From positions 134,997-198,996 of the forward strand of contig JACJWF010000006.1 in NCBI GenBank assembly GCA_020637295.1: a DNA stretch of 64,000 nucleotides, in the 5' to 3' direction. The notes below the pieces were generated by a model, which did not search any database, was not told the DNA's origin, and worked only from the letters and a program-made list of their open reading frames with translations. The position numbers and the translations under genes are program-made. The DNA comes from Acidimicrobiaceae bacterium. Lineage in GTDB: Bacteria > Actinomycetota > Acidimicrobiia > Acidimicrobiales > Ilumatobacteraceae. Shown piece after piece: positions 45,464-54,082 of this stretch; within the stretch, counting starts at the first letter, position 1, and each line of letters begins with the position of its first letter.

Positions 45464-46176
45464 CGGGCCAGCACCTCCAACGCCTCGGCCACCGTGAAGC
45501 GCCCCTCGTACAGGGCCTTGCCGGTGATCACCCCGTCCACGCCGGGCACGGCCTTGAGGGCCACGATGTCGGCCAGGGAGGACACGCCCCCGCTGGCGAT
45601 CACCGGGATGGTCGTGGCCCGGCCGGCTTCGGCCAGGCCGTCGATGTCCGGCCCGCCCAACATGCCGTCGCGGGCGATGTCGGTGATGACGAACGCGGCC
45701 GCCGTGGGGAACCAGCCGAGCGCGTCGGCCAGCTGCACTCCGCTGCCCTCCGTCCAGCCGTGGACGGCCACCTCGCCGGCGCGGTGGTCCAGCCCGACCG
45801 CCACCGGCACGACCTTCGAGGCCTCTGCCACCAGCGACGGGTCGGCGACGGCGGCGGAACCCATCACCACCCGGGCCACCCCCGCGTCGGCCAGCGACTG
45901 GGCGTCGCCGATGGTGCGTACGCCGCCACCCGTCTGCACACGGGCCCGGCCGGCGACGGCCGCGGCGATGGCGGCCACCACCGGACGGTTCACCGGCGAC
46001 CCGCTGCGGGCGGCGTCCAGGTCCACCACGTGGATCCAGGTGGCACCCGCGTCGGCGAAGCCGCGGGCGACGGCGACCGGGTCGTCGCCGTAGGTGGTCT
46101 GGGCGTCGTAGTCCCCCTGCAGCAGGCGGACCACCTTGCCGTCGCGCAGGTCAATGGCCGGGTACAGCTCGATCAC
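45460..46176 (-). CDS. hisA: ProFAR isomerase (HisA, possibly PriA)
   Basis: A 238-residue TIM barrel isomerase of histidine synthesis. YPAIDLRDGKVVRLLQGD carries the first catalytic Asp; ITDIARDGMLGGPDIDGL the second; VQTGGGVRTIGDA and IASGGVSSLADI bind phosphate. In actinobacteria this gene is often PriA, which also does the TrpF step; no trpF is in the window, so bifunctionality is open. Overlaps hisF and hisH by 4 bases. Confidence 0.95.
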   Translation of the reverse strand: MIELYPAIDLRDGKVVRLLQGDYDAQTTYGDDPVAVARGFADAGATWIHVVDLDAARSGSPVNRPVVAAIAAAVAGRARVQTGGGVRTIGDAQSLADAGVARVVMGSAAVADPSLVAEASKVVPVAVGLDHRAGEVAVHGWTEGSGVQLADALGWFPTAAAFVITDIARDGMLGGPDIDGLAEAGRATTIPVIASGGVSSLADIVALKAVPGVDGVITGKALYEGRFTVAEALEVLAR

Positions 46177-46799
46177 GCGGAAAGCCCCTTCACGAAGTTG
46201 GCCAGCAGCGCCAGACCGTCACGGCCGGACTTCTCCGGGTGGAACTGGGTGGCGAACACCGTGCCGCTGCGGAACGCCGCGTTGACCGTGCCGCCGTAGT
46301 CGCAGGTGGCCGCGACGGCAGCGGGGTCGTCCGGCACACCGTGCAGCGAGTGCACGAAGTACATCCACGGGTGCTCGGGCAGGCCGGCGAACAGCGGGTC
46401 ACCCGCGTAGGTGAGGTCCAGCTGGTTCCACTGCATCTGCGGGCGGGGCAACTGGTCGGTGATCCAGCGGACGGTGCCGGGAATGATGCCCAACCCGGGC
46501 TCGGCGTGGCCGTCCTCCTCGCTGGAGGAGAACAGCATCTGCATGCCCACGCAGATGCCGAGGAACGGGCGGCCCGACGCTGCCGCCTCGCGGGCCACGG
46601 GCTCCAGCCCCGACGCCCGCAGTGCCCGCATGCACGCGCCGAACGCACCCACGCCGGGCAGCACCACGGCGTCAGCCTGCCGGGCCAGCTCAGGGTCGGT
46701 GGTGAGGCGGGCGTCCGCCCCACAGTGGGCCAGTGCCCGCTCCGCCGATCGCAGGTTGCCGATCCCGTAGTCCAGGACCGCCACGAGCGGACGGCTCAC
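46173..46799 (-). CDS. hisH: Imidazole glycerol phosphate synthase, glutaminase subunit
   Basis: A 208-residue class I glutamine amidotransferase that feeds ammonia to HisF. VAVLDYGIGNLRSAERAL opens it. The nucleophile is in FLGICVGMQMLFSSS; His and Glu are in FATQFHPEKSGRDG. The GTG at 46799 was chosen because it overlaps the hisB stop (GTGA) directly before the conserved block. Confidence 0.96.
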   Translation of the reverse strand: MSRPLVAVLDYGIGNLRSAERALAHCGADARLTTDPELARQADAVVLPGVGAFGACMRALRASGLEPVAREAAASGRPFLGICVGMQMLFSSSEEDGHAEPGLGIIPGTVRWITDQLPRPQMQWNQLDLTYAGDPLFAGLPEHPWMYFVHSLHGVPDDPAAVAATCDYGGTVNAAFRSGTVFATQFHPEKSGRDGLALLANFVKGLSA

Positions 46800-47386
46800 A
46801 GCACACCCTTCGTGCTCGGCACCTGCGACCCCTCCACCCGCACGGCGTCGCGCAGGCAGCGGGCCAGGCCCTTGAACGCGGCCTCGATGATGTGGTGCAC
46901 ATTGGTGCCGTGGCGCAGCTCGACGTGCAGGGTGATGCCGGCGGCCGTGGCGAAGCTGTGGAACGCATGCTCGGCAAGCTGGGGGTCGAACGGCGGGTTG
47001 CCGAGCGGCAGGACCTCCGGCATCGGCACGTTCCACACCACATAGGGGCGGCCGGACAGGTCCAGCGCAACCTCCACCAACGCCTCGTCCAGCGGGTACA
47101 GGCCGCTGGCGAAGCGGCGCACGCCGGCCTTGTCGCCCAGCGCCTCGCGGAACGCCTCGCCCAACGCGATGGCCACGTCCTCCACCGTGTGGTGGCTGTC
47201 GATGTGGAGGTCGCCCTGGCAGGCGATGGTCAGGTCGAACCCGCCGTGCTTGCCGACCTGCTCCAGCATGTGGTCGTAGAACGGCAGGCCGGTGCTGACG
47301 GTCGCCGTGCCACTGCCGTCCAGCTCGATCGACAGGTCGATCGAGGTCTCCTTCGTCGTCCGGTTGCGAGTCGCCGAGCGGCTCAT
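46796..47386 (-). CDS. hisB: Imidazoleglycerol-phosphate dehydratase
   Basis: A 196-residue monofunctional dehydratase (no phosphatase domain). The manganese-binding His motifs are DSHHTVEDVAIALGEA and TNVHHIIEAAFKGLAR. FYDHMLEQVGKHGGFDL is also typical. Start ATG at 47386 overlaps the hisC stop. As histidinol phosphatase is absent from this protein, that step needs another enzyme. Confidence 0.96.
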   Translation of the reverse strand: MSRSATRNRTTKETSIDLSIELDGSGTATVSTGLPFYDHMLEQVGKHGGFDLTIACQGDLHIDSHHTVEDVAIALGEAFREALGDKAGVRRFASGLYPLDEALVEVALDLSGRPYVVWNVPMPEVLPLGNPPFDPQLAEHAFHSFATAAGITLHVELRHGTNVHHIIEAAFKGLARCLRDAVRVEGSQVPSTKGVL

Positions 47387-48456
47387 CCCGTCACCTCCGC
47401 CATCACGTCGGCCAGTGCGGCCAGGAACTCGTCGTTCTCCTCCGGGGTGCCCACGGTGATCCGCAGGCAGTCGTCCAGCCGCGGCCAGCTGCTGCAGTCG
47501 CGCACGAGCACGCTGTGCTCCAGCAGGCCCTGCCACACAGCCTTGCCCGCCTTGCCACGCGGGCGGAACAGCACGAAGTTGGCGCCGCTGGGGAACACGT
47601 CGACCGGCAGGCGGGCCATCCCGGCCGACACCCGCTCGCGCTCGGCGATGATGTGCTGCACGCGGGCCTCCATCTCCCCGGCGAAGCGCAGGGCCAGGCG
47701 GCCGGCGATCTGCTTCGCCGCGTCGAGGTGGTACGGCAGGGTCACCTTCTCCAGCTCCGCCACCAGCCACTCCGGGCCGACCAGGTAGCCGAGGCGGGCG
47801 GCGGCCATGCTCCAGGTCTTGGAGAAGGTGCGGATGACCACCATCGGGGTCTCCTCCTCCACCAGCCCGAGTGCGGACCACTTGGCGAACTGCCCGTAGG
47901 CCTCGTCGACCACCAGCAGGCCGGGCACCTTGGACAGCGCCAGGCGCACGTTGGCCTCCGGCTCCTCCAGCCCGGTGGGGTTGTTCGGCGAGCAGAGGAA
48001 CGTGACGGCCGGCTGGGCGGCGGCAATGACGCGCTCCAGCTCCCCCGGGTCGAGCGTGAACTCCGCGCCACGCTCGCCCTCCACCACCGTGGCCCCGGTG
48101 AGGCGGGCGATGTGGCCGTGCAACTGGTACGTGGGCTCGAAGGTGGCGACGGAGCGGCCGGGGCCGGCGAAGGTGAGCAGCAGCGTCTGCAGCACCTCGT
48201 TGCTGCCGTTGGCGGCGAACACCTGGCTGGGGAGGACACCGTGCAGTTCGGCGATGCCCTCGCGCAGGGCGTGGGCGCCACGGTCGGGGTAGCGATGCCA
48301 GTCCACCTTGCTGAGCTCGGCAGCCAAGGCGTCGCGCCAGGCGGCGGGCGGCGGGAAGGGCGACTCGTTGGTGTTGAGGCGCACCCGCACCTCGACCTGC
48401 GGCGAGTGGTAGCCCTCCAACGCACGGAGGTCGTCGCGCACGGGTACTCGGGTCAC
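47383..48456 (-). CDS. hisC: Histidinol-phosphate aminotransferase
   Basis: A 357-residue PLP-dependent fold-type I aminotransferase. NTNESPFPPPAAW is at the N-terminus, AANGSNEVLQTLLLTFAG binds the cofactor phosphate, FLCSPNNPTG and LVVDEAYGQFA are the substrate and Asp motifs, and the PLP Lys is in TFSKTWSMAAARLGY. The first gene of the hisCBHAF-mmuM run, GTG start at 48456. hisG, hisD and hisE are not in the window. Confidence 0.95.
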   Translation of the reverse strand: MTRVPVRDDLRALEGYHSPQVEVRVRLNTNESPFPPPAAWRDALAAELSKVDWHRYPDRGAHALREGIAELHGVLPSQVFAANGSNEVLQTLLLTFAGPGRSVATFEPTYQLHGHIARLTGATVVEGERGAEFTLDPGELERVIAAAQPAVTFLCSPNNPTGLEEPEANVRLALSKVPGLLVVDEAYGQFAKWSALGLVEEETPMVVIRTFSKTWSMAAARLGYLVGPEWLVAELEKVTLPYHLDAAKQIAGRLALRFAGEMEARVQHIIAERERVSAGMARLPVDVFPSGANFVLFRPRGKAGKAVWQGLLEHSVLVRDCSSWPRLDDCLRITVGTPEENDEFLAALADVMAEVTG

Positions 48457-48516
48457 GGCGACACGTTACCGACCGACCCCTGAACGGGCCGTATGGATTG
48501 GGGGCAGACTGGGCGG

Positions 48517-48711
48517 ATGTCGAACAGCCCCACCGCCACCCTGCTGGTCATGGCGGACCACCTCGAGCGGTACTACCACGAGATCGGCGACCTGCTGCCC
48601 GGCTACCAGGGCGACGACGTGGCCGACGTGGTCAGCGCGTTGGTGGAGACGGAGCGGGCGCTGCGCACAGCCGCGCGGCTGGCCCGACGAGCGGCCAAAT
48701 TGACCGCCTGA
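48517..48711 (+). CDS. Small conserved-looking helical protein
   Basis: A 64-residue protein, divergent from hisC with 60 bases between. It is helical and acidic at first (MADHLERYYHEIGDLL), then Arg/Ala-rich at the end. ATG 48517 follows GGGCGG. A strong GC hairpin begins 8 bases after the stop, which supports a real transcription unit. No family is recognised. Confidence 0.65.
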   Translation: MSNSPTATLLVMADHLERYYHEIGDLLPGYQGDDVADVVSALVETERALRTAARLARRAAKLTA

Positions 48712-48718
48712 AAACGCG

Positions 48719-48744
48719 GCGACGGCCCCTTGCGGGGCCGTCGC
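48719..48744 (+). terminator. Perfect 11-bp terminator hairpin
   Basis: Arms GCGACGGCCCC (48719-48729) and GGGGCCGTCGC (48734-48744) with loop TTGC, right after the small gene's stop. An AAAA precedes the hairpin and no U run follows. nth converges from the other side. Confidence 0.8.
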
Positions 48745-48831
48745 TCATGCGATGCCAGGCGGCGGATCCCGGCATCGCCCGCAAACCAGGTGGCGGGAAC
48801 CTGGTTGGTAACTGCACCTTACACCCGTCCG

Positions 48832-49497
48832 TCAAGCCCGCGTCCGGCGCTTTCGTGGCACCAGCGACGACGGGCAGAGTGGTTCGAGCAGACACTCCGT
48901 GCACCGGGGCTTGCGGGCGTCGCACACCCGCCGGCCGTGCAGGATCGTCCGCAGGCTGAAGTCCCCCCACTCCTTCCGCGGCAGCAGCGCACCCAGCTCC
49001 GCCTCCACCTTCACGGGGTCGTCGGACGCCGTCAGCCCCAGCCGCTTGCTGAGCCGCAGCACGTGCGTGTCCACCGGCAGGCCGGGGAGGTCGAAGGCCA
49101 CGCTGCGCACGACGTTGCCCGTCTTGCGGCCCACGCCGGCCAGCGTCACCAGGTCCTCCAGCTTCGTCGGCACCTCGCCGCCGAAGCGTTCCACCAGCGC
49201 CTGGGCCATGCCCACCAGGTTCTTCGCCTTGCTCTGGTAGAAGCCGGTGGAGCGGATGATCTCCTCGAGCTCGGGGAGGTCGGCGCCGGCCAGCGACGGC
49301 GGGTCCGGGTAGCGGGCGAAGAGCGCCGGGGTCACCATGTTGACCCGGGCGTCGGTGCACTGGGCGGACAGGATGGTGGCCGCCAGCAGCTCGAACGGGT
49401 TGCGATGGTCCAGTTCGCAGACGGCCTCCGGATACTCCTCGGCCAGGAGTGTGGCGATGGCCCTGGCCCTCCCCTTCGGCGTCCGCGGCGTTCCCAT
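48832..49497 (-). CDS. nth: Endonuclease III
   Basis: A 221-residue DNA glycosylase/AP lyase for oxidised pyrimidines. The helix-hairpin-helix is LAGVGRKTGNVV with the catalytic Lys, and the Asp is in GLPVDTHVLRLS. The C-terminal iron-sulfur loop has four Cys in CDARKPRCTECLLEPLC plus a preceding segment. FELLAATILSAQCTDARVN matches the family core. ATG 49497 begins the conserved domain. Divergent from the kinase-like gene by 37 bases. Confidence 0.96.
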   Translation of the reverse strand: MGTPRTPKGRARAIATLLAEEYPEAVCELDHRNPFELLAATILSAQCTDARVNMVTPALFARYPDPPSLAGADLPELEEIIRSTGFYQSKAKNLVGMAQALVERFGGEVPTKLEDLVTLAGVGRKTGNVVRSVAFDLPGLPVDTHVLRLSKRLGLTASDDPVKVEAELGALLPRKEWGDFSLRTILHGRRVCDARKPRCTECLLEPLCPSSLVPRKRRTRA

Positions 49498-49534
49498 GGC
49501 GGCGAAGGCTACGGCAACGAGGCAGGCTGTCGGG

Positions 49535-50119
49535 ATGGAACCCGGTCGACTCGTCGTGCTCAACGGCACCTCGAGCTCGGGCAAGAGCACCCTCGCCACT
49601 GCGTTCCGGGACGAGCAGGCCCGGCGGGGCGAGTTCTGGCTGCTGATCGGGATCGACGACGCCCTGTCGAAGCTGCCGTACCAGTGGGTGGACATGGGGC
49701 TGCCCACGGGGGTCGGCGAGCGGGCGCACGACGGGCTGTGGTTCGAGGACACGCCGGACGGTCGTCGCTTGCGGGTCGGCGCACTCGCGCGGCAGTTGAT
49801 CGACGCCTACCACCGGTGGGTCGCCGAGGCAGTGCGGGCCGGCATGAACGTGATCGTCGACGACGTCGTGATCGACCGCGAGACCTATGCGGGGTGGTTG
49901 CGGGCCCTCGACGGGCTGCCGGCGGTCTGGGTTGCGGTGCGGTGCCCCCTGGACGTCGTCGAGGCGCGGGAAGCTGCCCGCGGCGACCGCGCCATGGGTC
50001 TGGCCCGCGCCCAGCACGACGTGGTGCATCAGGGCATCCCGTATGCCCTCGAGATCGACACCGGACGTCGCACCCCGGACGAGGCGCACGACGCCCTCCG
50101 CCGCTTCCTGGGTGTGTGA
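49535..50119 (+). CDS. Chloramphenicol phosphotransferase-like P-loop kinase
   Basis: A 194-residue P-loop protein. Walker A is VVLNGTSSSGKSTLA (about residues 7-21). FWLLIGIDDALSKLP holds the CPT-type catalytic Asp pair. MNVIVDDVVIDRETY and VRCPLDVVEAREAARGDRA match the chloramphenicol 3'-O-phosphotransferase family of Streptomyces. Most relatives outside producers have unknown substrates, so drug resistance should not be assumed. ATG 49535. Confidence 0.85.
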   Translation: MEPGRLVVLNGTSSSGKSTLATAFRDEQARRGEFWLLIGIDDALSKLPYQWVDMGLPTGVGERAHDGLWFEDTPDGRRLRVGALARQLIDAYHRWVAEAVRAGMNVIVDDVVIDRETYAGWLRALDGLPAVWVAVRCPLDVVEAREAARGDRAMGLARAQHDVVHQGIPYALEIDTGRRTPDEAHDALRRFLGV

Positions 50120-50174
50120 CCGCACGCCAGCTACCGGCCGCCCCACACGGCCCCTCCACCCTCGGTAGTTCACG

Positions 50175-50220
50175 TCTGTTCGATTTCGATTCCCCTCCGC
50201 CCGAATCGAAATCGAACAGA
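50175..50220. repeat. 18-bp perfect inverted repeat
   Basis: Arms TCTGTTCGATTTCGATTC (50175-50192) and its complement (50203-50220) surround a 10-base C-rich loop. Outer GTTCA (50168-50172) and TGAAC (50224-50228) can also pair. AT-rich arms stand out sharply from the surrounding DNA. It lies between two plus-strand genes; terminator or mobile repeat are both possible. Confidence 0.85.
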
Positions 50221-50320
50221 GTTGAACAACGGGGAAGGCGAATCCGGGTGGGGCGGCCGGGCAGCACGCTCGGGGGCGACCGGGACGCCACCCGCGACAC
50301 CCTCGCTAGCCTGGCCGGCA

Positions 50321-51217
50321 ATGGCCGACGCCCCGCAGGACCCCACCGTGCGCCTCGTTCGCCACCCGGACGAGCAGCAGCGGGTGGCCCTGCTGGACCT
50401 CGTGCGCCGCGCCGCCGACGCCGGCGACGACCTCGACGACCTGCTCACCGCCGACCTGGCCCACGGCCCGGCCGCGGACAGCTACCTCGCCGCCGTGGTC
50501 GACGACGGCGACGGCAACCCGTGCGCCTACGCCCAGGCGTCGGAGGGCAACGAGGGCATGGTGGTCGGCGTCGTGTCCACGGCAACCCCGCCCGAGCGCC
50601 TCCGCCTCCACCGCACCGCCCTCGCCGCGCTGCTGGACGCCCTGCCGCCGGAGCACGACGTCACCTGGTGGCCGTCGATCGCCGACGAGCCGTTGGCCAC
50701 CCGCCTCGGCCTGCACCCCGACCGCCGCCTCCTGCGGATGGAGGCACCCCTCCCTCTCGCGGCCACCACCGACGTCGCCACCCGCCCGTTCCGCGTCGGC
50801 GAGGACGAGGATGCCTGGCTGGACGTCAACAACGCCGCCTTCCACTGGCACGGCGAGCAGGGCGGCTGGGACCACGACACCCTGCGCCGCCGCGAGCAGG
50901 AACCCTGGTTCGACCCCGCCGGCTTCCTCCTCCACGAGCGCGACGGCCGCCTGGCCGCGTTCTGCTGGACGAAGCGCCACGACGACGGCGTCGGCGAGGT
51001 CTACGTGATCGCCGTCCACCCGGACTTCCACGGCCTCGGCCTCGGCCGGGCCCTCACGGTGGCCGGCTTCGACCACCAGTACCGTCACGGTGCCACGTGC
51101 GGCATGCTGTTCGTCGACGACGGCAACTCCAACGCCGTCCGCCTCTACGAGTCCCTCGGGCTGCAAGCCGTTGCCGCCCGCCAGTCGTACCACCGTCACC
51201 CAGGAGTCCCCCGATGA
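50321..51217 (+). CDS. mshD: Mycothiol synthase
   Basis: A 298-residue protein with two GNAT acetyltransferase domains, the last step of mycothiol synthesis (acetylation of Cys-GlcN-Ins). The C-terminal active domain has GEVYVIAVHPDFHGLGLGRAL for acetyl-CoA binding and MLFVDDGNSNAVRLYESLGL. The N-terminal domain is degenerate, as in known MshD. DVNNAAFHWHGEQGGWD is a family stretch. Its stop overlaps the pepF start (ATGA). Mycothiol marks Actinomycetota. Confidence 0.92.
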   Translation: MADAPQDPTVRLVRHPDEQQRVALLDLVRRAADAGDDLDDLLTADLAHGPAADSYLAAVVDDGDGNPCAYAQASEGNEGMVVGVVSTATPPERLRLHRTALAALLDALPPEHDVTWWPSIADEPLATRLGLHPDRRLLRMEAPLPLAATTDVATRPFRVGEDEDAWLDVNNAAFHWHGEQGGWDHDTLRRREQEPWFDPAGFLLHERDGRLAAFCWTKRHDDGVGEVYVIAVHPDFHGLGLGRALTVAGFDHQYRHGATCGMLFVDDGNSNAVRLYESLGLQAVAARQSYHRHPGVPR

Positions 51218-53019
51218 CCACCACCGACGACGCCCTCCCCCGCTGGGACGTCACGGACGTCCACGAGTCGTTCGACGCCCGCACGTTTCTCGACGCGATG
51301 GACCGGGCCAACGCCGACGTCGCCCGCCTGGAGGCGCTGTTCGACGAGCGCAACATCCGCGCCACCGACCCGCGGCCGGTGACTCCGGAGGACGGCGCCG
51401 CCGCCGACGCCGTGGTCACCGCCTTCAACGACTACCTCACCCACGCCGACGTCACCGAGGCCTACATCGCCTCATTCACCACCACCGACACGTTCAACGA
51501 GCGGGCCGAGGGGCTGGAGGCCGAGTTCGGCATGACCGCCGCCCGCACCCGCCCCCTCACCGCCCGCCTGGCTGCGTGGGTGGCCTCCCTCGGCGTCGAC
51601 GAGCTCGCCGCCGTCAGCCCCGCCGTCGCCGAGCACCACGGCCCGCTGGCCAAGCTGGCCGACCGCGCCGAGCACCAGATGAGCGAAGTCGAAGAGGGCC
51701 TGTACGCCGAGCTGGTCGCCACCGGCTCCACCGCCTGGGGCCAGCTCCAGGGCGTGGTCACCTCCCAGCTCACCGCCACCGTCGCCTTGCCCGACGGCCC
51801 GCAGGACCTGCCGATCACCGCCATCCGCGGCCTGGCGTCCCACGCCGACGCGGCCGTCCGCCGCGCCGCCTATGAGGCCGAGATGGACGCCTGGCCGAAG
51901 GTGGCCGCCGCCTGCGCCGCCGCCATGAACGGCGTGAAGGGCGAGGCCAACGTGGTGAACCGCCGCCGCGGTTGGGCCAGCCCGCTGGACGCCTCGCTGT
52001 TCGCCAACAGCGTCAGCCGCCCCACGTTCGACGCCATGCAGGCCGCCGTGGTCGATTCGCTGCCTGCGTTCCGCGGCTGGCTGCGCGCCAAGGCCCGCCT
52101 GCACGGCCACGAGGGCGGGCTGCCTTGGTACGACCTGTTCGCCCCGCTGCCCTTCGCCCCCGCCGAGGTCACGTGGGACGACGGCCTGGAGATCGTCCGC
52201 CATGCGTTCGGGTCGTACGGCGGCAGCCTGGCCGGAATGGTCGACCGTGCCGTGGACGGCCGCTGGATCGACGCCGGCCCCCGCCCTGGCAAGCAGGGTG
52301 GCGCGTTCTGCATGCCCTTCGTCGACGACCGCTCCCTCGTCTTCCTCAACTGGAGCGGCTCGGTGGACTCCGCCCAGACCACCGCCCACGAGCTGGGCCA
52401 CGCCTACCACAACACCCAGTTGGCCCATCGCACGCCGCTGCAGCGGGCGTTGCCCATGGCGCTCGCCGAGACCGCCAGCATCTTCTGCGAGACGCTGGTG
52501 GTCGAGGAAGGCCTGCAGCGCCTCCAGGGCAAGGACCGCCTGGCGCTCCTCGACGTGGACCTGCAGGGCAGCGCCCAGGTGGTGGTGGACATCCACAGCC
52601 GGTTCCTGTTCGAGACCGAGGTGTTCACCCGCCGCCAGCGCCGCACCCTGGGCGTCAGCGAGCTGAACGACCTGATGCGCCAGGCCCAGCAGGACGCGTA
52701 CGGCGACGGCATCGACCAGGCCACCGCCCACCCGTACATGTGGGTCCTGAAGCCGCACTACTACGGCGCCCACTTCTACAACTGGCCCTACACCTACGGC
52801 CTGCTGTTCGGCCTCGGCCTGTTCGCCCAGTACCGCCAGGACCCGGACCGCTTCCGCGCCCACTACGACGACGTGCTGTCTCGCGCCGGCATCGACAGCG
52901 CGGAGGCGTTGGCCGCGGTGTTCGGCTTCGACGTCACCGACCGGGCGTTCTGGGACGCCAGCATCGACGTCATCCGCAGCCGGATGACCGCCTACGACGA
53001 GCTGGCCGCCGCCCTCTGA
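51214..53019 (+). CDS. pepF: Oligoendopeptidase F (M3 family)
   Basis: A 601-residue cytosolic metallopeptidase for oligopeptides. The zinc motif is TTAHELGHAYHN (HExxH), with the third ligand Glu in LAETASIFCETLVVEEG. The C-terminal HYYGAHFYNWPYTYGLLFG is the family's product-binding segment. The ATG at 51214 overlaps mshD by 4 bases; a long open frame upstream is noise. rlmN follows after 9 bases. Confidence 0.95.
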   Translation: MTTTDDALPRWDVTDVHESFDARTFLDAMDRANADVARLEALFDERNIRATDPRPVTPEDGAAADAVVTAFNDYLTHADVTEAYIASFTTTDTFNERAEGLEAEFGMTAARTRPLTARLAAWVASLGVDELAAVSPAVAEHHGPLAKLADRAEHQMSEVEEGLYAELVATGSTAWGQLQGVVTSQLTATVALPDGPQDLPITAIRGLASHADAAVRRAAYEAEMDAWPKVAAACAAAMNGVKGEANVVNRRRGWASPLDASLFANSVSRPTFDAMQAAVVDSLPAFRGWLRAKARLHGHEGGLPWYDLFAPLPFAPAEVTWDDGLEIVRHAFGSYGGSLAGMVDRAVDGRWIDAGPRPGKQGGAFCMPFVDDRSLVFLNWSGSVDSAQTTAHELGHAYHNTQLAHRTPLQRALPMALAETASIFCETLVVEEGLQRLQGKDRLALLDVDLQGSAQVVVDIHSRFLFETEVFTRRQRRTLGVSELNDLMRQAQQDAYGDGIDQATAHPYMWVLKPHYYGAHFYNWPYTYGLLFGLGLFAQYRQDPDRFRAHYDDVLSRAGIDSAEALAAVFGFDVTDRAFWDASIDVIRSRMTAYDELAAAL

Positions 53020-53028
53020 CCCCCTGCC

Positions 53029-54066
53029 ATGACCACCCTGTACACCCCGACCCGCGACGAGCTGGCCACCCTGCTGGAGGGCGAGCCGCGGTACCGGCTG
53101 GACCAGGTGTGGCAGGGCCTCTACACCCAACTCGCCGAACCGGCGGAGATCTCCAACGTCCCCAAGGCGTTGCGGGAACGCCTCGGCGCGGCGCTGCCCA
53201 CCGCGCTCACCCAGGTGATCCGCAAGGTCAGCGACGACGGCGACACCGTGAAGTACCTGTGGGCGCTGGACGACGGCAGCAAGATCGAGACCGTCCTGAT
53301 GATCTACCCGGACCGGGTGACCGTGTGCGTCAGCAGCCAGGCCGGCTGCGCGATGGCCTGCGGGTTCTGCGCCACCGGCCAGGCCGGGTTCCGCCGCCAC
53401 CTCACGGTCGGCGAGATCGTCGAACAGGTCGTGGTGGCCGCCCGCGACGCCCGGGCCATGGGGCGCCGCCTGGCCAACGTCGTCTACATGGGCATGGGCG
53501 AGCCGATGGCCAACGAGGCCGCGGTGTGGGCGTCCGTCGAGCGCCTGCACGACGCCCTCGGCCTGTCCGCCCGCCACCTCACCATCTCCACGGTCGGGCT
53601 GGTCCCCGGCATCCGGACCCTCGCCGACCGTCCCCTTCCGGTCAACCTCGCGGTGTCCCTCCATGCAGCCAACGACACCCTGCGCGACGAGCTGGTCCCG
53701 ATCAACCGCCGCTACCCCATCGACCAGCTGATGGAGGCCTGCGCCGGCTACCTGGCCGCCAAGGGCCGGCGGCTCAGCTTCGAGTGGGCACTGATCGACG
53801 GGGTCAACGACCGGCCCAGCGACGCCGCCGAGCTGGCCGCGCTGACCCGCCGCTTCCACCTGCCGGCGCACGTGAACCTGATCCCGCTGAACCCCACCCC
53901 CGGCTACCCCACGGTCGGCTCCCCTGCCGCCAGGGTGCGCGAGTTCCGCGACGACCTGGTGGCCCGCGGCGTCAACGCCACCGTCCGCCGCAACCGGGGC
54001 ACCGACATCGACGCCGCCTGCGGTCAGCTGGCCGCCGGCCAGCCGGTGACCCTCACCCGCCGCTGA
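53029..54066 (+). CDS. rlmN: Dual-specificity 23S rRNA/tRNA adenine-C2 methyltransferase
   Basis: A 345-residue radical SAM enzyme that methylates A2503 of 23S rRNA and A37 of some tRNAs. The iron-sulfur Cys motif is GCAMACGFCATGQAG. VVYMGMGEPMAN and LAVSLHAANDTLRDELVP are family hallmarks, and the C-terminal Cys of the methyl-transfer pair is in GTDIDAACGQL. Co-oriented with and close behind mshD-pepF. Confidence 0.96.
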   Translation: MTTLYTPTRDELATLLEGEPRYRLDQVWQGLYTQLAEPAEISNVPKALRERLGAALPTALTQVIRKVSDDGDTVKYLWALDDGSKIETVLMIYPDRVTVCVSSQAGCAMACGFCATGQAGFRRHLTVGEIVEQVVVAARDARAMGRRLANVVYMGMGEPMANEAAVWASVERLHDALGLSARHLTISTVGLVPGIRTLADRPLPVNLAVSLHAANDTLRDELVPINRRYPIDQLMEACAGYLAAKGRRLSFEWALIDGVNDRPSDAAELAALTRRFHLPAHVNLIPLNPTPGYPTVGSPAARVREFRDDLVARGVNATVRRNRGTDIDAACGQLAAGQPVTLTRR

Positions 54067-54082
54067 CCGCCACTCGCACGCC

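Noticed and set aside
49535..50119. Chloramphenicol resistance gene
   Set aside because: The protein belongs to the CPT-like family, but most members have no shown drug activity and there is no resistance context.
48730..53019. A 1429-codon plus-strand open frame
   Set aside because: Only its last 601 codons (from 51214) form pepF; the first part is antisense to nth and out of frame with the kinase-like and mshD genes. High GC leaves such frames open by chance.
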